Shown here one piece after another: positions 6,719 to 13,622 of a DNA stretch of 17,664 nucleotides. Both the position numbers and the translations under genes were made by a program. This stretch comes from an uncultured Verrucomicrobiota bacterium. GTDB lineage: Bacteria > Verrucomicrobiota > Kiritimatiellia > RFP12 > UBA1067. The first letter of the stretch is position 1, and every line of letters begins with the position of its first letter. The stretch is taken from contig CAMEZU010000013.1 of NCBI GenBank assembly GCA_945947925.1, positions 1 to 17,664 of the forward strand, written 5' to 3'. Under the pieces are notes generated by a model, which had not been told where the DNA came from, did no database searches, and saw nothing but the letters and a program-made list of their open reading frames with translations.

Positions 6719-8380
6719 TTAGTGGTGGCAGGTGCAGGTGTCGTCGTGGTGAGGATGGTGGTTTTCCTTGGCGATGAGGTCTTCGGCCAGGGCGCCGATC
6801 GCGTCGAGACCGGCTTCGTCCGCGGCGGCGAGAAGGTTCTCGAGGGCCGGCAGCACGTAGCGGCCGAACTGGGGCTGGCCGACGGACGCGAGGCGTCCGT
6901 AGGCGCCGAGCGCCTGCACGAGCCGCTGAACGGCGGCAAACGGCAGCACGGCGGCGATGTCGGGACGGTTCGCGGCCTTGCCGTACAGGGCCGCGAGGGC
7001 CTTGCGCTCGCCGTCCGTCAGCTTCACGTACGGATCGTAGAGAAGCGAGGCGAGGTCGTAGGCCGCGGGACCTTCCCGCATGCCCTGGAAGTCAATGATC
7101 GTGAGCGCGTCGTTCTTCCAGAGGACGTTCGTGGACTGGAAGTCGCGGTGGACAAGGGCCTTGGGTTCCTCTTCGAGGCGCGCGGCGACGGACGCGAGCT
7201 CCTTCGCGACGGCCTCGGGCATCTCCTGTCCGAAACGCGCGCCGAGGCAATGCTCGCGGAAGAGGTCGTGCTCCCACTGCCAGAGGTCGGGACCGAAGGC
7301 CGGCTCAAGGTCAAGCGCCGAGGCGTCAAGTCCGTTGAACTTCGCCAGCATCTCGACGACGGGCACGTAGCTTTCGACCGTGCGCGGACCCGCCTTCTCG
7401 ACGCGGTGCTGAAGGTCCGTCGACCCGGCGAAGGACATGACGAGCGTCTTCTGCCCGGGGAGGTCCTTGAGGATCTCGGGCACCGAGACGCCCTGCTCCT
7501 TGAGCCAGCGGGCATGCCCCGCATAGCGGGCGTTCTCGGCGCGCTGCGCGTCGTCGTAGACGATTGCGATCGCCTGGCCGGAGCGGAAGAAGCAGCGGTC
7601 GCTCCCGCGCGCGCCGAGGAACTCGACCTCGGCGACGTCCTCGCCGAACGCGGCGCGGACCTGCGGCAGCGCCGCGTAGGCGTTCTCGTCCCCGGCGCGG
7701 TTGAGGTCCATATAGCTCGCAACCGTTCCGGCGTCGGTCCAGAGCATATCCTTCGGCACGACGCCGCGGACGAACTTGCCGTCCATCATCGCCCGCTCGT
7801 AGGCCTGGACGATGGTGGAGAAGCCGGACGGCTCCACGTAGTCGAGAATCGCGGCCTTGAGGAGCGCGACGCCGCAATAGGTGTAGGTTCCGTCCCAGCC
7901 GGGATCGGGACTCTTCCAGCAGGTGACGAGCTTGCCGCCAGGCTCCGCCTCGATCGTGCGGGGGCCTTCCTCGGTCATCAGGCAGGCGCCGACGACCGAG
8001 ACGCCAGGTTCGTTCGAGACGAACGCGCGCACGGGGAACGGATCGCGCTCGAGGCCCTCGACGACGATGTCGGCGTTGACGAGGTAGAAGTCGTCCGCGC
8101 CGATCCAGTCCCGGAGCGGATTGAGGACGCCGCCTGTGCCGAGAATCTCGGGCTCGTAGCTCGCGCGGCAGCCGTTGGCCGCGCACCAGGCCTCGACCTG
8201 CTCGTGCAGGTAGTGGCAGTTGACGACGATGTCCTCGACGCCCCAGCCGCGGAGCATCCCGACGATGCGCGCGAGCATGGGCTCGCCCCAGACGGGCATG
8301 AGGGGCTTGGGGACGGAGCAGGTCAGGGGACGCAGACGCGTCCCCAGTCCCGCGGCCAGCACGACTGCTTTCTTCGCCAT
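6719..8380 (-). CDS. murU-amgK: MurU-AmgK fusion: MurNAc-1-P uridylyltransferase / amino-sugar kinase
   Basis: Two enzymes are joined in one 553-aa chain. Residues ~1-230 are a nucleotidyltransferase: VVLAAGLGTRLRPLT (6-20) with SVPKPLMPVWGEP (22-33), LGTGGVL (80-86) and a metal-binding VNADIV (101-106). Residues ~240-520 are an aminoglycoside-phosphotransferase-like kinase with VHRDFQSTN (410-418; catalytic D413) and IIDFQ (428-432; D430), followed by GPAAYDLASLL (437-447), which closely resembles AmgK. In Pseudomonas, AmgK phosphorylates MurNAc at C1 and MurU makes UDP-MurNAc, bypassing de novo synthesis during peptidoglycan recycling; there they are adjacent separate genes. The chain ends in a His/Cys-rich tail (HHPHHDDTCTCHH, 541-553), not expected for either family. 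ATG 8380 lies 4 nt after the preceding stop. Another sugar-1-phosphate substrate is possible. Confidence 0.87.
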   Translation of the reverse strand: MAKKAVVLAAGLGTRLRPLTCSVPKPLMPVWGEPMLARIVGMLRGWGVEDIVVNCHYLHEQVEAWCAANGCRASYEPEILGTGGVLNPLRDWIGADDFYLVNADIVVEGLERDPFPVRAFVSNEPGVSVVGACLMTEEGPRTIEAEPGGKLVTCWKSPDPGWDGTYTYCGVALLKAAILDYVEPSGFSTIVQAYERAMMDGKFVRGVVPKDMLWTDAGTVASYMDLNRAGDENAYAALPQVRAAFGEDVAEVEFLGARGSDRCFFRSGQAIAIVYDDAQRAENARYAGHARWLKEQGVSVPEILKDLPGQKTLVMSFAGSTDLQHRVEKAGPRTVESYVPVVEMLAKFNGLDASALDLEPAFGPDLWQWEHDLFREHCLGARFGQEMPEAVAKELASVAARLEEEPKALVHRDFQSTNVLWKNDALTIIDFQGMREGPAAYDLASLLYDPYVKLTDGERKALAALYGKAANRPDIAAVLPFAAVQRLVQALGAYGRLASVGQPQFGRYVLPALENLLAAADEAGLDAIGALAEDLIAKENHHPHHDDTCTCHH

Positions 8381-8384
8381 GGCC

Positions 8385-9194
8385 TTACCGGTAGAAGGAC
8401 CGCTGACGCTGCATCCGGACCTTCGGCTCCTCAAGATGGAGCGCGTACCACGCATCCCCGAGGCCGGAGTTGCTGAAGTGGGCTGGGCGGTTGTTCATCA
8501 GGTGCTCGTGGTTCTGCTTCAGGGTCTCGTTGTCACCCTTCTTGAGCGCCTCGGTGAGGACCTTGAACGCGCCGTCGACGTCGCCGCGCTTGACGAGGAT
8601 CCACGAATAGCAGCCGGCCACCAGGGCGTTCTGGTTGTAGCGCAGGCGGCGCGTGGCCTTCTCGTAGACCTTGGCGATCTCGGCGGTCGGGGCACCGGTC
8701 ATCTGCAGGCGGGCGAGCTTCATCGCCGCCAGCGTCGGGTCGACCAGGAACACCTTGGGCATCAGCTCGTCCACGCGCTTGAAGTCCTTGATCATCCAGT
8801 TGAGCTGCATCTGCGCGGTCGCCATCTGGCGGTCGATCATCGGCACCCAGAGACGGTACTTCTTGAGCACCTCGGTCTGCGCAAGGGCCTCACGCACGAA
8901 GCCGCGCTGGTCGTCGGCAAGCTCCTTCTGGGCGGCCTGGATGCTGCCCGGCGGACGCACCTGCCAGCGTTGCATCTTCGTCTGGATCTTCTTCTGGCCC
9001 TCGACGAGAATGAGCTGGACGCTCTCCATGTCCTTGGCCATCCGCTTGCGCAGGATGTTCCCGAAAACGACCTGAAAGAGCAAGAAACAGCCGACGCCGG
9101 TCGCCATGCTCCACCCGTTTCCAACCCCAGCCGCGAAATGCATCGCGGAATAGCCGCCGCACGCGACGGCAATGGCAATAATCAAAGTAATCAT
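8385..9194 (-). CDS. Membrane-anchored TPR-like protein, function unknown
   Basis: The 269-aa product starts with two hydrophobic helices (about residues 2-22 and 30-48), followed by a basic stretch (ILRKRMAK) and a long, mostly helical soluble region. Residues ~155-222 look like degenerate tetratricopeptide helices (for example WILVKRGDVDGAFKVLTEALKKGD, written here only as that region, 198-221). By the positive-inside rule the soluble part should be cytoplasmic. I do not recognise a named family. It is first in a seven-gene run: the next gene begins 4 nt after its stop. The ATG at 9194 was chosen because the TM helix begins immediately there and a TATAAT lies 7 nt upstream, suggesting a leaderless message. 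The frame stays open far upstream, but that part lies antisense-like within the next gene region and has no matching features. Confidence 0.83.
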   Translation of the reverse strand: MITLIIAIAVACGGYSAMHFAAGVGNGWSMATGVGCFLLFQVVFGNILRKRMAKDMESVQLILVEGQKKIQTKMQRWQVRPPGSIQAAQKELADDQRGFVREALAQTEVLKKYRLWVPMIDRQMATAQMQLNWMIKDFKRVDELMPKVFLVDPTLAAMKLARLQMTGAPTAEIAKVYEKATRRLRYNQNALVAGCYSWILVKRGDVDGAFKVLTEALKKGDNETLKQNHEHLMNNRPAHFSNSGLGDAWYALHLEEPKVRMQRQRSFYR

Positions 9195-9201
9195 GCCCCA
9201 A

Positions 9202-9210
9202 ATTATAGCA
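9202..9210 (-). promoter_or_regulatory. Extended -10 promoter for the seven-gene run 9194-387
   Basis: The minus strand reads TGCTATAAT, with only 7 nt (TTGGGGC) between the hexamer and the ATG at 9194. A start site at normal distance would fall at or next to the ATG, giving a leaderless mRNA. A weak -35 (AAGACA) sits 17 bp upstream. The rest of the 77-bp gap to the AI-2E gene stop at 9272 shows no other feature. Confidence 0.68.
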
Positions 9211-9271
9211 TTTTCCTGATGGTCTGTCTTTAACTCTCTTTGTGTAAGCGTACTCAACTCAACCCGAACGG

Positions 9272-10357
9272 TCAGATCACCGGCTTGATGTAGCGGGACT
9301 TCAGGGCGCGCCAGAAGACGAGGCAGAAGGCGGAGAGCGGGATGGCGAGGAGGAGTCCGAGGAGGGACTGGAAGACGACGCCCCAGAAGAAGAAGGAGAA
9401 GATGACGCCGGCATAGCCGAGGCCCGTCTTGTCGCCCTGGATCTTCGGCGTGATCAGGTAGCCGTCCAGGACCTGGCCGGTCAGCCAGACGCAGAGGACG
9501 CCGACCAGGCAGAGCGACGATCCGCCGTTCCCCCAGTAGGCAAGCGGGAGCGCCATCGGCAGGCAGACGACCGTGCCGAAGAGCGGAACGAGGTTCAGGA
9601 GACCCAGCAGGAAGCCGAGGAGGAAACCATACTCGAGGCCGACCAGCCAGAAGCCCGTTCCGTACATCAGGCCCTCCATGACGCAGATGACGACCTGGCG
9701 CTGGAAAAAGCCGACGACGATCTGAAGGAACGCGTCGATCTGATCGGCGACGAAGACCTTCGTATCGGCCTTGAGGAAGCCGAGTCCGTTGACGCAGTCG
9801 GACCCCGTCACCGTCGGACGCGTCAGGAAGTAGACGAAGAAGATGAGCGAGACGAGCCAGTTGAGGAGGCTCGACATGTAGCCGAGGAGATTGCCCGCCG
9901 TCTCCAGCGCCCCGCTCTTGAGGTTCGACATCCATTCGCGATACGGGATGCCGAGCCGGTCGGCCTGGGAGACCGCGTTCGGGAACGTCGCGTTGAACCA
10001 GGCGACGAACCGCTCCGTCCGCTCGGGAGCATTGCCGATGAACTCGAAGATCTGCGTCACGACGAAGGAGCCGAAGTTCCAGAGGAGGAGAGCGAGCGGG
10101 ATGAGGACGGACAGCATCACGACCGTCACGGACAGGGCCGGATGGCGCAGGCGGCGGACCAGGAACCCGTAGTAGGGCCGGAAGAACATCGCCAGAAACA
10201 GGCCGAAAACGACCGGCGTGATCGCCGGCGCGACGAAGGTGAGCACGCGGAGGACCAGCCATCCGACGAGGGTCACGAAAACGACGACGACCGCGAGGGC
10301 CAGTACGGTCAGGCCGCTCGCGATCGTCTTCTTCTGGGTCTCGGTAAAGTCAATCAT
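9272..10357 (-). CDS. AI-2E / PerM family permease
   Basis: This 361-aa inner-membrane protein has about eight hydrophobic segments (roughly 12-40, 45-60, 74-100, 155-180, 210-240, 243-275, 280-298, 315-350). Family hallmarks are the non-membrane central stretch (about 101-155), the LGLLNLVPLFGTVVCLP region (251-267), and DGYLITPKIQGDKTGL (298-313), which matches the conserved 'P-x-I-x-G' element of AI-2E (UPF0118) proteins. Members include TqsA, an AI-2 exporter, and Na+(Li+)/H+ antiporters, so the substrate cannot be given. The ATG at 10357 was chosen over an upstream in-frame ATG (10405) because it gives a normal N-terminus (MIDFTETQKK) and follows a TATAAT by 6 nt. The upstream ATG would lie inside the pfp coding end and upstream of that promoter. 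Confidence 0.9.
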   Translation of the reverse strand: MIDFTETQKKTIASGLTVLALAVVVVFVTLVGWLVLRVLTFVAPAITPVVFGLFLAMFFRPYYGFLVRRLRHPALSVTVVMLSVLIPLALLLWNFGSFVVTQIFEFIGNAPERTERFVAWFNATFPNAVSQADRLGIPYREWMSNLKSGALETAGNLLGYMSSLLNWLVSLIFFVYFLTRPTVTGSDCVNGLGFLKADTKVFVADQIDAFLQIVVGFFQRQVVICVMEGLMYGTGFWLVGLEYGFLLGFLLGLLNLVPLFGTVVCLPMALPLAYWGNGGSSLCLVGVLCVWLTGQVLDGYLITPKIQGDKTGLGYAGVIFSFFFWGVVFQSLLGLLLAIPLSAFCLVFWRALKSRYIKPVI

Positions 10358-10363
10358 ACCGAG

Positions 10364-10372
10364 ATTATAGCA
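10364..10372 (-). promoter_or_regulatory. Extended -10 promoter of the AI-2E permease gene
   Basis: The minus strand reads TGCTATAAT, then six bases (CTCGGT) and the ATG at 10357. The predicted start site falls at the ATG, so the message should be leaderless. The element lies just past the pfp stop codon (10377-10379). No good -35 is visible. Confidence 0.65.
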
Positions 10373-10376
10373 CAAC

Positions 10377-11561
10377 TTAGAAAATCTCGCACTTCGGGAG
10401 TTCACCGACGATTGGCCGCGCGTAGGCGAGGAAGGCCTCGGTCACGTCGTGTCCGTTCTTCGCGATGTACTCCTTCGGCACGCTGCGCGTATACTTCGCC
10501 GCGTTCTGGATGGCGACCGGCTCGAACGCGACCTTGTACGCCTTGCCCGGTTTGCGGACGATCGCAATCGTGCCCTTCGTGAGCTTGCCCTCGAGCGCCG
10601 CCTTCACCGCGGCCGCGCCGGCGGCGCGTCCCTCGGCCTGGTCGGCCTTCGAGGCGATGCCCGGGAACGAACGCTGCAGGTAGCCGAACGTGTCGGCGCG
10701 GACGCGCTTGATCGCGGCCTTCGTCTTGAGGACCGTCGCAAGCGCATCGCCCAGGGCACCCGTGCCGGACATCTGGACGTTGCCGTGGCTGTCGGTCTCA
10801 CCCGAGCCGAGCTTCGCGCCCATCGGGATGCCGTCCTTGCCGCGGATGCCTTCGGAGACCGCACAGACGCAGCGGCCGTACTTCTTCATCGCCGCCTTGA
10901 CGTCCTTGATGAACTTCTCCTCGGAGAACGGGACCTCGGGGAGGTAGATGAGGTGCGGACCGTCGTCCTCGTGCGCGCGGGCCAGCGCAGAGGCCGCCGT
11001 CAGGAAGCCCGCGTCGCGGCCCATGATGATGTCGATCTTCACGCCGCCGAGCGCGCGGTTGTCGAGGTCGTCGCCCCGGATCGCGCTCGCGACGAAGCGC
11101 GCGGCGGACCCGAAGCCTGGCGTGTGGTCGCAGCTCCTGAGGTCATTGTCGATTGTCTTCGGGATGTGGTAGACGACGAGCGGATAGTCCGCCTTCTCGG
11201 CTTCCTCGGCGACGATGCGCGCGGCGTCCGCCGAGTCATTGCCACCGATGTAGAAGAAGTAGCCGACGTCCAGCTTGCGGAATTCTTCGAAAATGGCCTT
11301 GCAGTCGTCCGCATTCGGCTTCTTGCGGCAGCTGCCGAGCGCCGACGAAGGCGTCTCCGCAATCGCCTCAAGCTTCTTCACGGAAGGTTTGCGCAGGTCG
11401 ATGTAGTCATTGCCGAGAATGCCGAGAATGCCGTGCTTCGCACCGAGGATCTTTCCGATCTTCGCGCTGCCGCGCGCCTCCAGCACCGCTCCGACGAGCG
11501 ACTGGTTGATCACCATCGAGGGGCCGCCCGACTGGGCGATGACCATATTCATCTTTTTCAT
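10377..11561 (-). CDS. pfp: Pyrophosphate-dependent 6-phosphofructokinase
   Basis: This enzyme interconverts fructose-6-phosphate and fructose-1,6-bisphosphate in glycolysis/gluconeogenesis. The protein is 394 aa with a normal PFK core. AQSGGPSMVINQSL (9-22) is the phosphate-binding start. GGNDSADAA (106-114) has Asp where ATP-dependent enzymes have the second Gly of GGDGS. PKTIDND (134-140) has Lys where ATP enzymes have Gly. MGRDAGFLTAASALAR (180-195) binds the sugar phosphate. The Asp and Lys together are the recognised signature of PPi use, which makes the reaction reversible and saves ATP. The gene has its own promoter just upstream and an ATG at 11561 without a Shine-Dalgarno. A few members with this signature use other phosphate donors, so donor choice is a strong inference rather than proof. 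Confidence 0.92.
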   Translation of the reverse strand: MKKMNMVIAQSGGPSMVINQSLVGAVLEARGSAKIGKILGAKHGILGILGNDYIDLRKPSVKKLEAIAETPSSALGSCRKKPNADDCKAIFEEFRKLDVGYFFYIGGNDSADAARIVAEEAEKADYPLVVYHIPKTIDNDLRSCDHTPGFGSAARFVASAIRGDDLDNRALGGVKIDIIMGRDAGFLTAASALARAHEDDGPHLIYLPEVPFSEEKFIKDVKAAMKKYGRCVCAVSEGIRGKDGIPMGAKLGSGETDSHGNVQMSGTGALGDALATVLKTKAAIKRVRADTFGYLQRSFPGIASKADQAEGRAAGAAAVKAALEGKLTKGTIAIVRKPGKAYKVAFEPVAIQNAAKYTRSVPKEYIAKNGHDVTEAFLAYARPIVGELPKCEIF

Positions 11562-11570
11562 AGTGGCGTA

Positions 11571-11579
11571 ATTATATCA
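11571..11579 (-). promoter_or_regulatory. Extended -10 promoter of pfp
   Basis: The minus strand reads TGATATAAT, 9 nt before the ATG at 11561. The first three bases are the TGA stop codon of the upstream bioWF gene (11577-11579), so the promoter is fused to the end of that gene and its -35 region is coding sequence. The predicted 5' leader is 0-3 nt. Confidence 0.65.
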
Positions 11580-13538
11580 CATCGAAGTTCCCCGTGGGCA
11601 CACCCCGTCTGGGTGATTGGCGGCGATGGCCTCTGCGGCGGACGCGAGCTGTTCCTTCGTGTGCGCGCTCATCACCGCCGCGCGCAGGCGGGCCTGTCCC
11701 TTCGCGACCGTCGGATAGCGGATCGCGGGGATGAGGAAGCCCCTTTCCTGCAGGGCGGCCGAAGCCGCGAGGGCGCGGCGCTCGTCACCGACCGGAATCG
11801 GCACGATGGCGGAATCCGTCTTCACCGCCAGGCCCCGCTTCGCCAGTTCGGCGACGAAGAAGGCGACGTTGTCCCGCAGCCGCCCGACGCGCCCCGGCTC
11901 CTGCTCGAGCACGGCGAGCGCCGCCTCCGCAGCCGCCATCGCCGGCGCGCCTGGCGCGGTCGAGAAGATGAAGCTGCGCGACGTGTTGCGAAGATACTCG
12001 ACGAGCGTGTGCGAACCGCAGACGAATCCGCCTTCCGCTCCAAGCGCCTTGGAGAGCGTCCCCAGCGTGATGTCGGGATGTCCGCAGCCGAACCGCTCGG
12101 CGAGGCCGCGGCCGGTCGCACCGAGGACGCCCGTCGAATGGGCCTCGTCGATCATCGAGAAGGCGTCGTGCGCCTGGCAGACCGCGAGGAAGCGCGGCAG
12201 GTCGAGACAGTCGCCGTCCATCGAGAAGACCGCGTCCGAGACGACCAGCCGCCGCCGGTGCTCGCGGCAGCCCGCCAGCTTGTGCGCGAGGTCGTCGAGG
12301 TCCGCATGGCGGTAGACGATGACGTCCGCCCCCGAGAGACGGCACCCGTCGATGATGGACGCGTGGTTGAGTTCGTCCGAAAGGATCGCGTCGCCCTTCT
12401 TCGCCAGCGCGGAGATGACGCCCACGTTCGCCATATACCCCGTCGCGTAGACCATCGCGTCCTCCGTCCCCTTGAACGCCGCAAGGTGCCGCTCGAGCGC
12501 CACGTGCGGCGGCTGGGTGCCGGTCGTGAGCCGCGACCCGCCCGAGCCCGCGCCCCAGGTCCGCGCCGCCTCCGCGGCCGCCCCGGTGACGCGCGGATCC
12601 CGCGCCAGGTCCAGGTAGTCGTTGGAGGAGAGGACGAGGAGGGTTGGAGGGTGGGAAGGCCGGAGGGGTGGCGGCGTGGAGGGGTGGAGGTCGCACGTCG
12701 GACCGGTGGCCGAGTGGAGCGTCCGGCAGGTGCGGTAGAGGCCGGCGGACCTGCGGACCTCGAGGTCTGCGGCGAGGCCGTCCCAGCGGCGCTCGGCGGC
12801 GACGGCCCCCAGGACGGGCACGTCCTCGACGACAACCGGGGTCTTCTCGAGGAAGGCGACCGTCTCGGGGACCCGCTCGCGCGGTCCGCGGTAGAGGAAG
12901 ATGCGTCCGCCGCACGGGTCGCCCTTCTCCTTGATTACGGTAATGCGCTGGTAGCCGATTGCGCGCGTCGCGACATAGCCCGTGACGTAGTCGGGATCGT
13001 CCGACACGCAGATTTCGCCCACGATGCCGGGCGCGTGCTGGACCTTCGTCGCGAGGACGATCGCCTCGGCGTAGTGGTTCTTGCCGCTCGCCGTCCCCTT
13101 GAGGAGCGACTCGGCGTCGTCCATGTAGGTCGCCCGCACGCCGCGCACCGGATCGGGCTCGAGGCGCTCGAGCGTGTCCGCGTCGAGGAGCATCGCCCCG
13201 CGCATCGCGTAGGTTTCGCGGAAGAGGGACATGATCTCGTCGATGCGGACGATCCCCGCGTCCTTCAGGAGCGCGGCCGCGCGGACGCGTCCCTCGGCCG
13301 CGGTGGCCGTGACGTTGGTCGTGACGGGAAGGGACGGAAGGCGAAGAACCTCGCCAGGACGCTCGATCTTGAGGTTGATGAAGTCCGGCACGCCCTTCGC
13401 GTGCGTGAGCGCCCGCTCGGCGAGCTGCGAGACGGTCCGCGGCACCGCCGCCGCCGGCACGATCTTCTCCGCCCCCGAAATGTGCGTCCCCGATGCGGAA
13501 GCCCGCATCTTGACGGAATAGTAGTCCTTCTCTGACAT
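11577..13538 (-). CDS. bioWF: Bifunctional BioW-BioF: pimeloyl-CoA ligase / AON synthase
   Basis: One 653-aa chain joins the first two dedicated steps of BioW-type biotin synthesis. Residues 1-~245 are BioW (6-carboxyhexanoate-CoA ligase): YYSVKMRAS (6-14), HISGAEKIVP (19-28) and SDDPDYVTGYVATRAIGYQRIT (179-200). Residues ~255-653 are BioF, a PLP enzyme condensing pimeloyl-CoA with alanine to 8-amino-7-oxononanoate: SSNDYLDLA (304-312), NHASIIDG (391-398), DEAHSTGVLG (464-473) and TLSKALGAEGG with Lys497 as the PLP lysine. BioWF fusions are known elsewhere. Unusual is a Pro-rich stretch (about 283-300) in the N-terminal BioF region where the family has a short strand; it is encoded by a low-complexity repeat. 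The ATG at 13538 has no Shine-Dalgarno and lies 9 nt after a TATAAT. bioA, bioD and bioB are not in the window. Confidence 0.94.
   Translation of the reverse strand: MSEKDYYSVKMRASASGTHISGAEKIVPAAAVPRTVSQLAERALTHAKGVPDFINLKIERPGEVLRLPSLPVTTNVTATAAEGRVRAAALLKDAGIVRIDEIMSLFRETYAMRGAMLLDADTLERLEPDPVRGVRATYMDDAESLLKGTASGKNHYAEAIVLATKVQHAPGIVGEICVSDDPDYVTGYVATRAIGYQRITVIKEKGDPCGGRIFLYRGPRERVPETVAFLEKTPVVVEDVPVLGAVAAERRWDGLAADLEVRRSAGLYRTCRTLHSATGPTCDLHPSTPPPLRPSHPPTLLVLSSNDYLDLARDPRVTGAAAEAARTWGAGSGGSRLTTGTQPPHVALERHLAAFKGTEDAMVYATGYMANVGVISALAKKGDAILSDELNHASIIDGCRLSGADVIVYRHADLDDLAHKLAGCREHRRRLVVSDAVFSMDGDCLDLPRFLAVCQAHDAFSMIDEAHSTGVLGATGRGLAERFGCGHPDITLGTLSKALGAEGGFVCGSHTLVEYLRNTSRSFIFSTAPGAPAMAAAEAALAVLEQEPGRVGRLRDNVAFFVAELAKRGLAVKTDSAIVPIPVGDERRALAASAALQERGFLIPAIRYPTVAKGQARLRAAVMSAHTKEQLASAAEAIAANHPDGVCPRGTSM
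12638..12687 (-). repeat. Low-complexity CCACCCCTCC-type repeat inside bioWF
   Basis: On the plus strand GGAGGGGTGG occurs at 12662-12671 and 12678-12687, with related copies GGAGGGTGGG (12646-12655) and GGAGGGTTGG (12638-12647). On the coding strand this gives a pyrimidine-only run encoding a Pro-rich linker. It stays in frame and falls just before the BioF SSNDYL motif. The plus strand also has enough spaced G-runs to form a G-quadruplex. Confidence 0.65.
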
Positions 13539-13547
13539 GGAGCGTGT

Positions 13548-13556
13548 ATTATAGCA
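13548..13556 (-). promoter_or_regulatory. Extended -10 promoter of bioWF
   Basis: The minus strand reads TGCTATAAT, nine bases before the ATG at 13538. The expected start site lies 0-3 nt from the ATG. No clear -35 and no BirA-operator-like dyad are present, which fits a BirA that lacks a DNA-binding domain. Confidence 0.66.
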
Positions 13557-13578
13557 AAGTCAGCGCCCTGATGAAGAA

Positions 13579-13614
13579 AAGTTGAGGAAATTCCGGAAGT
13601 TGAGGAGGTTGAGG
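13579..13614 (-). repeat. Four tandem 9-bp units between transporter gene and bioWF
   Basis: On the plus strand the units are AAGTTGAGG, AAATTCCGG, AAGTTGAGG and AGGTTGAGG. Two are identical, one differs by one base and one is more diverged. They fill most of the 84-bp gap upstream of the bioWF promoter. I see no terminator hairpin here. The role is unknown; it may be a mini-satellite. Confidence 0.55.
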
Positions 13615-13622
13615 GGGATGGG

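Noticed and set aside
6707..8476. Plus-strand open frame (589 codons) opposite murU-amgK
   Set aside because: The opposite strand has complete nucleotidyltransferase and kinase motifs; this frame has none.
9195..10262. N-terminal extension of the TPR-like membrane protein frame to 10262
   Set aside because: The extension is Arg/Pro-rich sequence antiparallel in style to the AI-2E gene frame. The TM-containing start at 9194 with a promoter directly upstream is far more plausible.
10449..13535. Plus-strand open frame of over 1000 codons opposite pfp and bioWF
   Set aside because: It spans two well-supported minus-strand genes and the promoter between them, and has only low-complexity Arg/Asp/Leu-rich sequence.
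13561..13622. Intrinsic terminator after the transporter gene
   Set aside because: No stem followed by a T-run could be found; the sequence is purine/pyrimidine-biased tandem units.
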